From NCBI GenBank assembly GCA_963846585.1, contig CAWJWO010000018.1:310001-374000 (forward strand): a stretch of 64,000 nt of DNA. Reading direction: 5' to 3'. The notes beneath the pieces are model-generated. The model was not told the DNA's origin, made no database searches, and saw only the letters and a list, made by a program, of their open reading frames with translations. Both the position numbers and the translations under genes were made by a program. The first letter of the stretch is position 1. Every line of letters starts with the position of its first letter. Shown in pieces: positions 52,460 to 61,023 of this stretch. This DNA comes from JAAUTT01 sp963846585. GTDB taxonomy: Bacteria > Bacteroidota > Bacteroidia > Bacteroidales > JAAUTT01.

Positions 52460-53818
52460 ATGACTAACTACAGAAAAATACTACTTAACGAAAAAGATAT
52501 GCCTACCCAATGGTATAATATTTTGGCCGACATGCCAAATAAACCATTGCCTCCCCTGCATCCCGGAACTAAACAACCGATTGGGCCTGAAGCCTTAGCT
52601 CCGTTATTCCCAATGGAATTAATAAAACAGGAAGTATCATCAGAACGGTTTATTGATATTCCTGAAGAAGTCCAGGATCTATACCGAATTTGGCGACCAT
52701 CTCCGCTTCACAGGGCTTACAGCCTTGAAAAAGCATTAGGGACGACGGCTAAAATTTATTATAAAAACGAAAGTGTTAGTCCTGCCGGATCACACAAACC
52801 TAATACTGCTATACCTCAGGCTTATTATAACTTTAAGGAAGGTATAAAACGGATAACTACGGAAACAGGTGCCGGACAATGGGGTAGTGCTCTCGCCTTT
52901 GCCTGCCAGCATTTTAATATCGACCTTAAAGTGTTTATGGTAAAAGTCAGCTACCAACAAAAACCTTATCGTAAAATCCTCATGAATACATGGGGAGCTG
53001 ATGTAATTCCATCTCCTAGCAATACAACTGAATCAGGCAGAAAAATACTTGCAGAACACCCTGATTCTCCGGGAAGCCTTGGCATAGCAATTTCAGAAGC
53101 TATAGAATTGGCACTGAAAGATGAGCTTACTCATTACTCACTTGGAAGTGTGCTGAACCATGTATTATTGCACCAAACTATTATCGGCCTGGAAGCATTA
53201 AAACAACTTGAAATGACAGGTGATTATCCCGATATAGTAATTGGTTGTTTTGGAGGAGGCTCTAACTTCGGGGGTATTTCATTCCCTTTTCTCAGGCATA
53301 ACTTTACAAACGGGCAAAAAACAAGAATAATTGCATCTGAACCGGCATCATGTCCTAAATTAACCCGTGGCAGGTTTCAATATGATTTCGGCGATACAGC
53401 AGGATTTACGCCTTTAATCCCTATGTATACACTTGGCCACAATTTTGTACCTGACAATATTCATGCCGGAGGGTTGCGTTATCATGGAGCAGGAGCTATC
53501 GTGAGCCAATTATTGAAGGATAAATTAATTGAAGCTCAATCAGTTAAACAGCTTGAAACATTTGAAGCCGGTGTCTTATTTGCCCGTACCGAAGGTGTTA
53601 TCCCGGCCCCCGAATCTACTCATGCCATTGCAGTTGCAATTCGTGAAGCTAAAAAAGCCAAATTAACAGGTGAAAAGAAAACAATTCTGTTCAACTTGTC
53701 AGGACACGGATTCATCGACATGTCGGCCTATGACCAGTATTTTGCCGGCAATCTTGAAGATCATGAAGTTACTGATGCCGAAATTAAAGAAAGCCTGGAA
53801 CAATTGCAACAAGTTTAG
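52460..53818 (+). CDS. trpB: Tryptophan synthase beta chain, TrpB2 type
   Basis: This 452-residue PLP enzyme is longer than standard TrpB and has the TrpB2 N-terminal extension. It shows RPSPLHRAYSLEKAL, GSHKPNTA with the PLP Lys, TETGAGQWGSALAFAC, CFGGGSNFGG for the phosphate, and AGGLRYHGAG with FNLSGHGFIDM. By family, it condenses indole (or takes serine) to tryptophan, and the TrpB2 group often acts without TrpA. No other trp gene is adjacent. Its own promoter suggests separate control from gltBD. Confidence 0.93.
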   Translation: MTNYRKILLNEKDMPTQWYNILADMPNKPLPPLHPGTKQPIGPEALAPLFPMELIKQEVSSERFIDIPEEVQDLYRIWRPSPLHRAYSLEKALGTTAKIYYKNESVSPAGSHKPNTAIPQAYYNFKEGIKRITTETGAGQWGSALAFACQHFNIDLKVFMVKVSYQQKPYRKILMNTWGADVIPSPSNTTESGRKILAEHPDSPGSLGIAISEAIELALKDELTHYSLGSVLNHVLLHQTIIGLEALKQLEMTGDYPDIVIGCFGGGSNFGGISFPFLRHNFTNGQKTRIIASEPASCPKLTRGRFQYDFGDTAGFTPLIPMYTLGHNFVPDNIHAGGLRYHGAGAIVSQLLKDKLIEAQSVKQLETFEAGVLFARTEGVIPAPESTHAIAVAIREAKKAKLTGEKKTILFNLSGHGFIDMSAYDQYFAGNLEDHEVTDAEIKESLEQLQQV

Positions 53819-54048
53819 CAATAATTATTTAATTCTGGATTTTGTAGTTTATCCACTTGATTTTCAATTTTTGTTTGGAAGGATATTTATTTTTATGTAT
53901 CTTTAATAATTGGTCTGAATTGTAACGGTTTTCAATTTTTAACCGTATACATATATATAATATAAATTATTAAATGTCAGAACAATATTTACAAAAATCC
54001 AACTTCTCAAAATCCATATATTCTTCATACTAATTATTATTATATACT

Positions 54049-55500
54049 ATGGAAAATATTTCATTAAGTATGTTTTCTTCCAAATTAAGCTATAGAATTG
54101 GTATATTAATAATTTTATCTGTTTTTTTTGTCTTAATATCTACAGGTTTTTTTTATATCTCAAAATTTTCTAATGAAACAAGCCTGAAATTTCAAAATCA
54201 GATGGCTGCCCCTGCTAAGTTAATGTCCACAGGCAAATTAAACTATGATGCCGCTATGGATATCAAAACCCTTTCAAGTCTTGTAGGCGATTCGGTTATT
54301 CACGCTATTGTAATAGGGAAAGATAAAAAAATCTATTATGCCAGCGACAGCTTATTCCTTGATAAATCAGTCGATGAAATATCAATTATCAATCAATATA
54401 AAGTATTTGAAGAAAAAATTGAAAAGCCTGTTCTGTTTAGCGAAGAAAATGGAAGAAGGGCTATTTGCATATCTCCGTTATATTTTGAAGATGGAACCTA
54501 TATAGGATATTTGTACCTGGCAGTCAACACTAAAGCTATACAAAAAACAAAAGCTGGATTGGTAATTACTTTTTTAGTCGGAACCCTTCTGTCAATAATC
54601 CTCCTCTCTATGCTTATTCTGATGCTATTCAACCGATTCATTACTAATCCGATTAAAATTATTAAAAATTCAATCGGCAAAATGAAAGAGGGTGATTTGT
54701 CGGTTCAGATTGATATTAAGACCAAGGATGAACTTGGACAAATTGCTGATTTGGTAAATGATTTCGAATTACAGGTTAAGTCGGTAGTTTCTGAAATTAT
54801 AGAAGAATCAGGGCATCTTAATCAAACGAGTTCCGAACTCAAAACTACTGCAAATGAATTGTCGGGCGGAGCCAATCAACTTGCCTCCATTGCAGAAGAG
54901 GTTGCTTCTTCTATGGAAGAAATGGTTTCCAATATTCAAATGAACTCTGAAAATGCGGCAAACAATGAAAAAATCACTAAACTTGCTGTAGATGAGATGA
55001 ATACTGTTGGGAAGTTGTCGGGATTAAGTTTATCTTCCATTAAAGAAATTGCACAAAAAATAACAGTTATCAATGATATAGCATTTCAGACAAATTTGCT
55101 TGCCTTAAATGCTGCTGTTGAAGCCGCCAGGGCAGGTGATGCCGGTAAAGGATTTTCAGTGGTTGCAAGTGAGGTTAAAAAACTTGCTGAAAACACCCGT
55201 ACTTCAGCCGATCAAATCCAGCTGCTTTCAAAAAACAGCCTTGAACAAACCACTAAATCTGTAAATGGAATTACTACTCTGGAACAGGAAATAATTAAAA
55301 CGCTTCAGTATGTACAGGAAATAGCTTCTGCGAGCAAGGAACAGGCTGTTGGGGTAGGACAAATCAACGATGCCATTCAGCAGCTTAATGATATCACTCA
55401 AAATAACTCAGGGAATTCTGAAATAATTAATATAAAAGCCGGTGAACTTTATAATCAAGCCGAAAAACTTAACGAAATTACGGCATTCTTTAAAATCTGA
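54049..55500 (+). CDS. Methyl-accepting chemotaxis protein
   Basis: 483 residues. TM1 about 16-38, a periplasmic domain about 39-168 with a dCACHE/sCACHE-like feel (HAIVIGKDKKIYYAS, SPLYFEDGTYIGYLYLAV), TM2 about 169-201, HAMP (GKMKEGDLSVQID, DELGQIADLV), then the signalling coil with tip FQTNLLALNAAVEAARAGD. No CheR pentapeptide. It is convergent with a sugar-binding lipoprotein gene, the two stops lying 21 bp apart, so the pair are physical neighbours without being an operon. Confidence 0.95.
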   Translation: MENISLSMFSSKLSYRIGILIILSVFFVLISTGFFYISKFSNETSLKFQNQMAAPAKLMSTGKLNYDAAMDIKTLSSLVGDSVIHAIVIGKDKKIYYASDSLFLDKSVDEISIINQYKVFEEKIEKPVLFSEENGRRAICISPLYFEDGTYIGYLYLAVNTKAIQKTKAGLVITFLVGTLLSIILLSMLILMLFNRFITNPIKIIKNSIGKMKEGDLSVQIDIKTKDELGQIADLVNDFELQVKSVVSEIIEESGHLNQTSSELKTTANELSGGANQLASIAEEVASSMEEMVSNIQMNSENAANNEKITKLAVDEMNTVGKLSGLSLSSIKEIAQKITVINDIAFQTNLLALNAAVEAARAGDAGKGFSVVASEVKKLAENTRTSADQIQLLSKNSLEQTTKSVNGITTLEQEIIKTLQYVQEIASASKEQAVGVGQINDAIQQLNDITQNNSGNSEIINIKAGELYNQAEKLNEITAFFKI

Positions 55501-55521
55501 GATAAACCCATAAGTGCCCCT

Positions 55522-56877
55522 TTATTTATTTACCTGGCGAAGTAGATTTTTAACAGCCTCATTTGCTGACATTTCTCCATTTAATACTTTCTCAACCTGG
55601 AATTTTAAAGTCTTATTTGTTTTTAAAAACAAAGAAGCCAAATCGATTGTTACTAGCTTATCGTGATACTTTTTCGCTATATGCTGCGAAAATTTTGCAT
55701 ATTCATCTGTACCAAAATCTCCATACGATATCCTGTTCCTAAGTCCTGTAGGACATTTTGAATATTTTGTCCATTTCCCTGCAGTTTCCGGCGAAGCAAT
55801 AAATTGCATCAACATTTCAGCTTCTTTCCTGTGTACGGCATTTTTAGGAACTACAAAAGTACAGTTGTATGTACCCGAATAATTAACGGCTTGTTTGTCG
55901 TTCAAGGAAGGCATTTCACAGGGATGCATAACCTTTTCTCCCTCCGGGTTTGATTTTTGCCAGAATGCATTTATCCATGAAGGATATAATATAAAAAGTA
56001 TTTTATCATTAATCAGAGCTAACTGATTGGGCAATGTAACATATGATTCCATAGGTTTAAAAGGAACAAGCTTTTCTAATGCTTCATAGCTCTGCCTTAA
56101 AGCTTCAACAGCTTCTTCCCTTGAAGAAGGGGAATTCTTTCCCAATGCCGACATTGCAATCTGATTTAATAAATGATCCAAATCATCCTCATGAGGACAT
56201 TTAATGAATGTAATTTTATCGGTATGCGATTTGTTATAATCATAAACAGCACTTGCATATGACTGAAAATCGCTCATATTCATATCCGTCCTCTTTACAT
56301 TAATACCAAGGCGTTTTTCCACATCTGCACTTAAATATAAGATATCCCACGCCCCTTCTATATAAGCTCCGGGAGCCATGCCACTAAAATCTTTAGTATA
56401 TTCGTCCGTATCGAAAAGACCGGCTTTATGGGCATTAATAAACCACGGCTGTTTTAAGAAATCCACAAAATATTTTTTCCCCCAGTCAGGATCATTTAAA
56501 TCATTAGCAATACGTTTATACAGATAAACATCACAAAGCATGATGTCAAATGGCCATTGATTCTCCTTTATCATTTTTAAAATCATGTCTCTGTTATAAT
56601 AAAAGGCCGTTACACCGGCATTCGTTTTTACAAGTTCCTGGGTAAATTTCAAATCAATATTGATATTTTGATGAAGGAATGCAAATTCCCTGGCCGTTTC
56701 ACGGATGAGTTGTTCTTTTTTACCTTCACCATACCACTGCCCCAGCCATTTTACAGTAATTTTAGAATTACCGGCCAATTCTCCTGTAATATTTTTTACG
56801 TGGTTATTTTTAGTATAACAACCTGTTAATAAATACAGGAAGATGCATAAACTATAAAAATTTATAAATTTTCTCAT
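55522..56877 (-). CDS. Orphan extracellular solute-binding lipoprotein, family 1 type
   Basis: 451 residues. The lipobox LLTGC puts the acylated Cys at 20. The mature protein is a type II periplasmic binding fold like maltose/glycerol-phosphate binding proteins: ITVKWLGQW, FDIMLCDVYLY, PGAYIEGAWDILYLS, LFILYPSWINAFW and CTFVVPKNAVHRKEAEMLMQFI. No ABC permease or ATPase is nearby. A chemoreceptor gene converges on it. A role as co-receptor in sensing is inference, and a transporter encoded elsewhere is possible. Confidence 0.85.
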   Translation of the reverse strand: MRKFINFYSLCIFLYLLTGCYTKNNHVKNITGELAGNSKITVKWLGQWYGEGKKEQLIRETAREFAFLHQNINIDLKFTQELVKTNAGVTAFYYNRDMILKMIKENQWPFDIMLCDVYLYKRIANDLNDPDWGKKYFVDFLKQPWFINAHKAGLFDTDEYTKDFSGMAPGAYIEGAWDILYLSADVEKRLGINVKRTDMNMSDFQSYASAVYDYNKSHTDKITFIKCPHEDDLDHLLNQIAMSALGKNSPSSREEAVEALRQSYEALEKLVPFKPMESYVTLPNQLALINDKILFILYPSWINAFWQKSNPEGEKVMHPCEMPSLNDKQAVNYSGTYNCTFVVPKNAVHRKEAEMLMQFIASPETAGKWTKYSKCPTGLRNRISYGDFGTDEYAKFSQHIAKKYHDKLVTIDLASLFLKTNKTLKFQVEKVLNGEMSANEAVKNLLRQVNK

Positions 56878-57014
56878 TTTTATTTGGGATAAAAGCTAAT
56901 TACTTTAAATATACTGATAGCTGAGTTAAAAAAGACTATAATCTATTAAATGAATACAATTCTTCATTAAAGATAAATAAATAATCGCCTATTAACATAT
57001 AATACAAATAAGCA

Positions 57015-58643
57015 CTATCCAATGCCTGGTAATTTTTTGAAAAAATCATTGCCCTTATCATCCACAAGAATAAAGGCAGGAAAATTAACTACTTCAATTT
57101 TCCAGATGGCTTCCATACCAAGTTCGGGATATTCCAAAACCTCCACCTTTTTAATGTTATCGAGGGCAAGAATAGCTGCAGGGCCACCGATACTTCCAAG
57201 GTAAAATCCTCCGTATTTTTTGCAGGCATCGGTCACCTGCTGGCTTCTGTTTCCTTTTGCAATCATTATCATACTGCCACCATTGGCCTGAAATCTGTCT
57301 ACGTATGAATCCATACGGCCCGCAGTGGTGGGGCCAAACGACCCGGATGCCATTCCATGGGGTGTTTTAGCCGGCCCGGCATAATAAACAGGATGATCTT
57401 TTAAATATTGCGGAAGGCCTTCCCCTTTGTCAAGTCGTTCATTCAGTTTAGCATGGGCCATGTCACGGCCTACCACGATAGTTCCTGAAAGTGAAAGCCG
57501 TGTTGCTACAGGAAAGCGCGTAAGTTCGGCAAGAATTTCATTCATAGGCCTGTTGAGGTCAATCTTCACTGCATCGCCTTCTCCCTGCTTCCTGTATTCT
57601 TCCGGTATAAATTTACCCGGGTTGTCCTCTAATTTTTCAACCCATATCCCATCCCTGTTTATCTTTGCTTTAATATTCCTGTCGGCGGAACATGAAACTC
57701 CCATCCCAACCGGACATGATGCACCATGTCTGGGAAGACGTATTATGCGTACATCATAAGCAAAATATTTGCCCCCGAATTGAGCACCAATACCACTTTC
57801 GCGTGCAGCATTCAATATTTTTTTTTCGAGTTCAATATCCCTGAAAGCCTGACCCCCTGGGTTGCCATGAGTCGGAAGATTATCCAGGTATTTGGCAGAA
57901 GCTAGTTTAACAGTTTTAAGGTTGGCTTCCGCAGAAGTTCCTCCAATTACAAAAACCAGATGATAGGGGGGACATGCAGCTGTCCCGAGAGTTTTTAATT
58001 TTTCTGAAAGAAATGCCTCCAGGCTTTTAGGGTTTAGCAAGGCCTTCGTCTCCTGGAATAGAAAAGTTTTATTAGCTGAACCTCCTCCTTTTGCAATGAA
58101 CAGAAATTTGTATTCGTTTCCTTCAGTTGCATATATATCAATTTGTGCGGGAAGATTGGTGCCTGAGTTTTGTTCTTCGTACATATCCAATGCAACAGTT
58201 TGGGAATAACGCAGGTTTTCCTCCGTATATGTTTTATATATGCCCTTAGAAATTGACTCTTCATCATTTCCATCTGTAAAAACCAACTGGCCTTTCTTGC
58301 CTATAACTATCGCTGTTCCGGTATCCTGGCAGAATGGCAATATCCCTTTGGCTGAAATTTCTGCATTACGCAACATTGTTAATGCAACAAACTTATCATT
58401 TTCGGTGGCTTCCGGATCGCTTAACACATCCGATACCTGTTTCTGATGTTCCGGCCTTAAAAGAAATGAACAGTCACGCATAGCTGCATTGGCTATCTTT
58501 ATAAGCCCTTCGTCTTCAATCTTCAAAATTTCCTTTCCTTCAAACCTGCTTACTGATACATGTTCTTTTGTAAGCAGATAATATTCTGTATTATCCTTTC
58601 CAAGTGGGAAAAGTTCCTGGTATTTAAACTGGGGGGTTGGCAT
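57015..58643 (-). CDS. fumA: Class I (4Fe-4S) fumarate hydratase
   Basis: The 542-residue oxygen-sensitive iron-sulphur fumarase converts fumarate and malate in the TCA cycle or its reductive branch. The three cluster cysteines are Cys105 (LPFCQDTGT), Cys224 (TAACPPYH) and Cys318 (GMGVSCSADR), at the same numbering as in E. coli FumA. C-terminal domain has TPHGMASGSFGPTTAGRMD. A class I enzyme fits an anaerobic or microaerophilic life. Near sdhAB at the window end, though not adjacent. Confidence 0.97.
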   Translation of the reverse strand: MPTPQFKYQELFPLGKDNTEYYLLTKEHVSVSRFEGKEILKIEDEGLIKIANAAMRDCSFLLRPEHQKQVSDVLSDPEATENDKFVALTMLRNAEISAKGILPFCQDTGTAIVIGKKGQLVFTDGNDEESISKGIYKTYTEENLRYSQTVALDMYEEQNSGTNLPAQIDIYATEGNEYKFLFIAKGGGSANKTFLFQETKALLNPKSLEAFLSEKLKTLGTAACPPYHLVFVIGGTSAEANLKTVKLASAKYLDNLPTHGNPGGQAFRDIELEKKILNAARESGIGAQFGGKYFAYDVRIIRLPRHGASCPVGMGVSCSADRNIKAKINRDGIWVEKLEDNPGKFIPEEYRKQGEGDAVKIDLNRPMNEILAELTRFPVATRLSLSGTIVVGRDMAHAKLNERLDKGEGLPQYLKDHPVYYAGPAKTPHGMASGSFGPTTAGRMDSYVDRFQANGGSMIMIAKGNRSQQVTDACKKYGGFYLGSIGGPAAILALDNIKKVEVLEYPELGMEAIWKIEVVNFPAFILVDDKGNDFFKKLPGIG

Positions 58644-58648
58644 GCGTA

Positions 58649-58730
58649 TAGTTGTTAGTTGTTAGAATATTTTGTTTATAAACCCAATTTGTTATTAGTA
58701 ATTAGTAATTTGTCATCATCTGCACATCTG
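58649..58730 (-). repeat. Word arrays between prfB and fumA
   Basis: In plus order the array reads AGTTGTTAGTTGTTAG, ATATTTTGTTTATAAA, CCCAATTTG, TTATTAGTAATTAGTAATTT and CATCTGCACATCTG. It is a shortened version of the 17821-18026 array with the same module order. Confidence 0.8.
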
Positions 58731-58739
58731 TAAATAATT

Positions 58740-59829
58740 TTAGTCTCCTCCATACTCCATCAGGTATGTTTTAATAAATTCACTCAAATCTCCATCAAGA
58801 ACTGACTGGGCATCGGATGTTTCATAATTAGTGCGTACATCTTTTACAAGTTTATACGGATGAAGCACATAATTGCGGATTTGCGATCCCCATTCAATTT
58901 TCTTTTTATTACCTTCAATTTCTGATTGTTTCTCCCGTCTTTTTTGAAGTTCCAATTCATATAGCATCGATTTAAGCAAACGCATCGCGTTTTCCTTATT
59001 TTTAAGCTGCGACCTGTCTTCCTGATTTTCAACTACAAATCCGGTTGGATGATGGCGTAACCTGACTGCTGTTTCAACTTTATTTACATTTTGCCCTCCG
59101 GCACCGCTTGAACGGTAAGTTTCAAAGCTAATATCGGCCGGATTAATTTCAATATTGATAGTATCATCTATAGCAGGCGAAACATAAACTGAAGCAAAAC
59201 TGGTCTGCCTTTTGCCCTGGGCATTGAACGGAGATATCCTGACAAGCCTGTGCACTCCCGATTCGCTCTTTAGAAAACCATAAGCATATTTACCTGTAAA
59301 TTCGATAGTAACTGATTTAATGCCGGCTTCATCGCCCTTTAGGATATCTACTATACGTGCTTTGTAATTATTGCGTTCGCCGTAACGCATATACATGCGC
59401 ATTAACATTTCACTCCAATCCTGGCTTTCGGTACCGCCTGCACCTGAATTAATTTTTAAAAAAGCTCCCAGTTCATCTTCCTCCTTACGGAGCATGTTTT
59501 TAAATTCAAGCTCTTCTATATTGGCAAGAGTAATTTTATATTGATTATCAAATTCCTCTTCAGATGCATCGCCCTCTGAAAAGAAATCCGCCATGACCTT
59601 TATGTCCTCGACGCTGCTTTTAACTTTAGAATAAATAGAGGTCCACTCTTTAAGCGAAGATAAAAATTTTAACTGTTTTTCCGCTGCTTTGGGATCATCC
59701 CAAAACCCTGGAGCATGTGTTTTTTGTTCTTCTTCTTCTATTTGAATCAATCTATTGTCGATGTCAAAGATGCCTCCTGAGCGCTTTTTCGCGTTCTGCC
59801 AAATCATTAAGTTGTTCGGAGGCTATCAT
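58740..59829 (-). CDS. prfB: Peptide chain release factor 2, with programmed +1 frameshift
   Basis: The product is 362 residues once the shift is made. The gene opens at ATG 59829 (MIASEQLNDLAEREKALRRH), reads 21 codons to CTT, meets TGA (59766-59764) and must skip one base to continue DIDNRLIQIEEEEQ. AGGAGG (59778-59773) stands three bases before CTT TGA C, the standard autoregulatory signal of RF2. The rest has the stop-recognition SPF motif (RISPFNAQG) and the peptidyl-hydrolase GGQ (SSGAGGQNVNKVE). It terminates at UGA and UAA. A start inside the second frame at 59807 is an artefact of the shift. Confidence 0.97.
59764..59778 (-). promoter_or_regulatory. RF2 recoding site (internal Shine-Dalgarno plus CTT TGA C)
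   Basis: On the minus strand it reads AGGAGGCATCTTTGA, with C next. When RF2 is scarce, the ribosome slips +1 on CTT instead of stopping at TGA. Spacing of three bases matches the known element. Confidence 0.95.
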
Positions 59830-59863
59830 TAATATGTATTAAATTTTCTCAAATATAATTGAA

Positions 59864-60056
59864 AAGGAACCAGGAACCAAGAACCAGGAGCCAAGACATT
59901 TGTTATTCACTTCTTTTTGTTGCAAATTCTATTTAAGATTCTAGAATCGAGATTTGAGAATTGAGATTTGGGAATTCTGTACTAATAAATCTTAAATCTA
60001 GACTCTTAATTCTAAAATCTTAATTCAATTATTTTAATTTGCACATCTGCACATTT
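59864..60056 (-). repeat. Word arrays between the unknown gene and prfB
   Basis: On the minus strand from the unknown gene's stop: AATGTGCAGATGTGCAAAT (60038-60056), then AAGATTTTAGAATTAAGAG and its inverse CTTAAATAGAATTTG in an AT-rich hairpin (about 59930-60035), then CTTGGCTCCTGGTTCTTGG-type units (59864-59897) on the 5' side of prfB. The AT-rich part resembles the spacers at 21662 and 24398. Confidence 0.75.
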
Positions 60057-60794
60057 TTATGCTTCACTTGCTACCAGGACATTTTCCAGCAGGGATAAGT
60101 CCTCTTTAAGTTCGTTTTTACGGAAAATATAAACAATACCGTATTCTTTAGCACGTTCACGGCGCAATTCATCAGGAAGTTCCCTGTAAGTATTTTCAAC
60201 CTCATCCCAAACTTTGCCTATCAGGTTATCTGCATCACACCTCAGTCTGGATAATTCCAGTAATGTTCTTGTATTATTTTTTTGTAAAGTCTTTTGATAA
60301 TTATATGTTTCCATAAAATCTTCAAATCTAACCTTTACCAAAGCTATTGTTGGATTTGTAATAGGCGCTAATCCTTTACGGAGCCTGTCGGTTTCACCTT
60401 TTATAATTGACTCGCCCCATTTTATTACATCTGATTCTGTATTTAACAAAGGTACCTTATTATCATACTCCTCAAGGTTATAAAACGTTCGCACATTTGA
60501 AGGCAAATCACCACGAAGGATAGCCATATTAACCACCTGTATAAAATGAGAAATATACAGTTTAGCCTTTCTTAAGGCATTTATATAATCTTTACTCTTT
60601 ACTACCTGATTGTTAAAGGCTGTTCTATGTACCAGCAAAGCATTTTCAAACTGCGGGAGAAATGTTTGAACTCTGTTAAAAGTCGCCTGAGTATATGAAA
60701 GTTTAAATGGTGGCAGGTCTCTGCCCTTTACAAATGCAATTTTTAATGACCGTAGCCTTGCAACATCTGTGTTAGGTAAACGACGGTATGGCAT
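60057..60794 (-). CDS. Conserved hypothetical protein
   Basis: 245 residues, no signal peptide, predicted mainly helical. Basic N-terminus (MPYRRLPNTDVARLRSLKIA), a middle with YNLEEYDNKVPLLNTES and a charged C-terminal part (RELPDELRRERAKEYG, YIFRKNELKEDL). I do not recognise a characterised family. It has the look of a Bacteroidota-specific structural or scaffold protein. Upstream of prfB on the same strand with 227 bp of arrays between. Confidence 0.75.
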   Translation of the reverse strand: MPYRRLPNTDVARLRSLKIAFVKGRDLPPFKLSYTQATFNRVQTFLPQFENALLVHRTAFNNQVVKSKDYINALRKAKLYISHFIQVVNMAILRGDLPSNVRTFYNLEEYDNKVPLLNTESDVIKWGESIIKGETDRLRKGLAPITNPTIALVKVRFEDFMETYNYQKTLQKNNTRTLLELSRLRCDADNLIGKVWDEVENTYRELPDELRRERAKEYGIVYIFRKNELKEDLSLLENVLVASEA

Positions 60795-61023
60795 GTTAAT
60801 AAGTATTTTATAATTGTTAATAATTATTTTTATTATGCGAATATATGAAATAAAATAAAAATGTCAAATCTATTCGTAATTATTTACATTTATTTACGTT
60901 TTGAATATTAAATAGTTGCATGTTAGATAAAATTTGATTATCGCACATTTTAAAAAGCATTTAAAATATCCAATTTTTAGTATATTTAAATACTTGTTAA
61001 TAACTTTATAAAATTCTGAAAAT

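Noticed and set aside
53819..54048. Extra gene between trpB2 and the chemoreceptor
   Set aside because: The open frames there are extensions of trpB2 shadows with no start signal or family resemblance.
59764..59829. prfB frame break as a mutation
   Set aside because: The AGGAGG, spacer and CTT TGA C signal is the well-known programmed +1 site of RF2, so the gene is intact.
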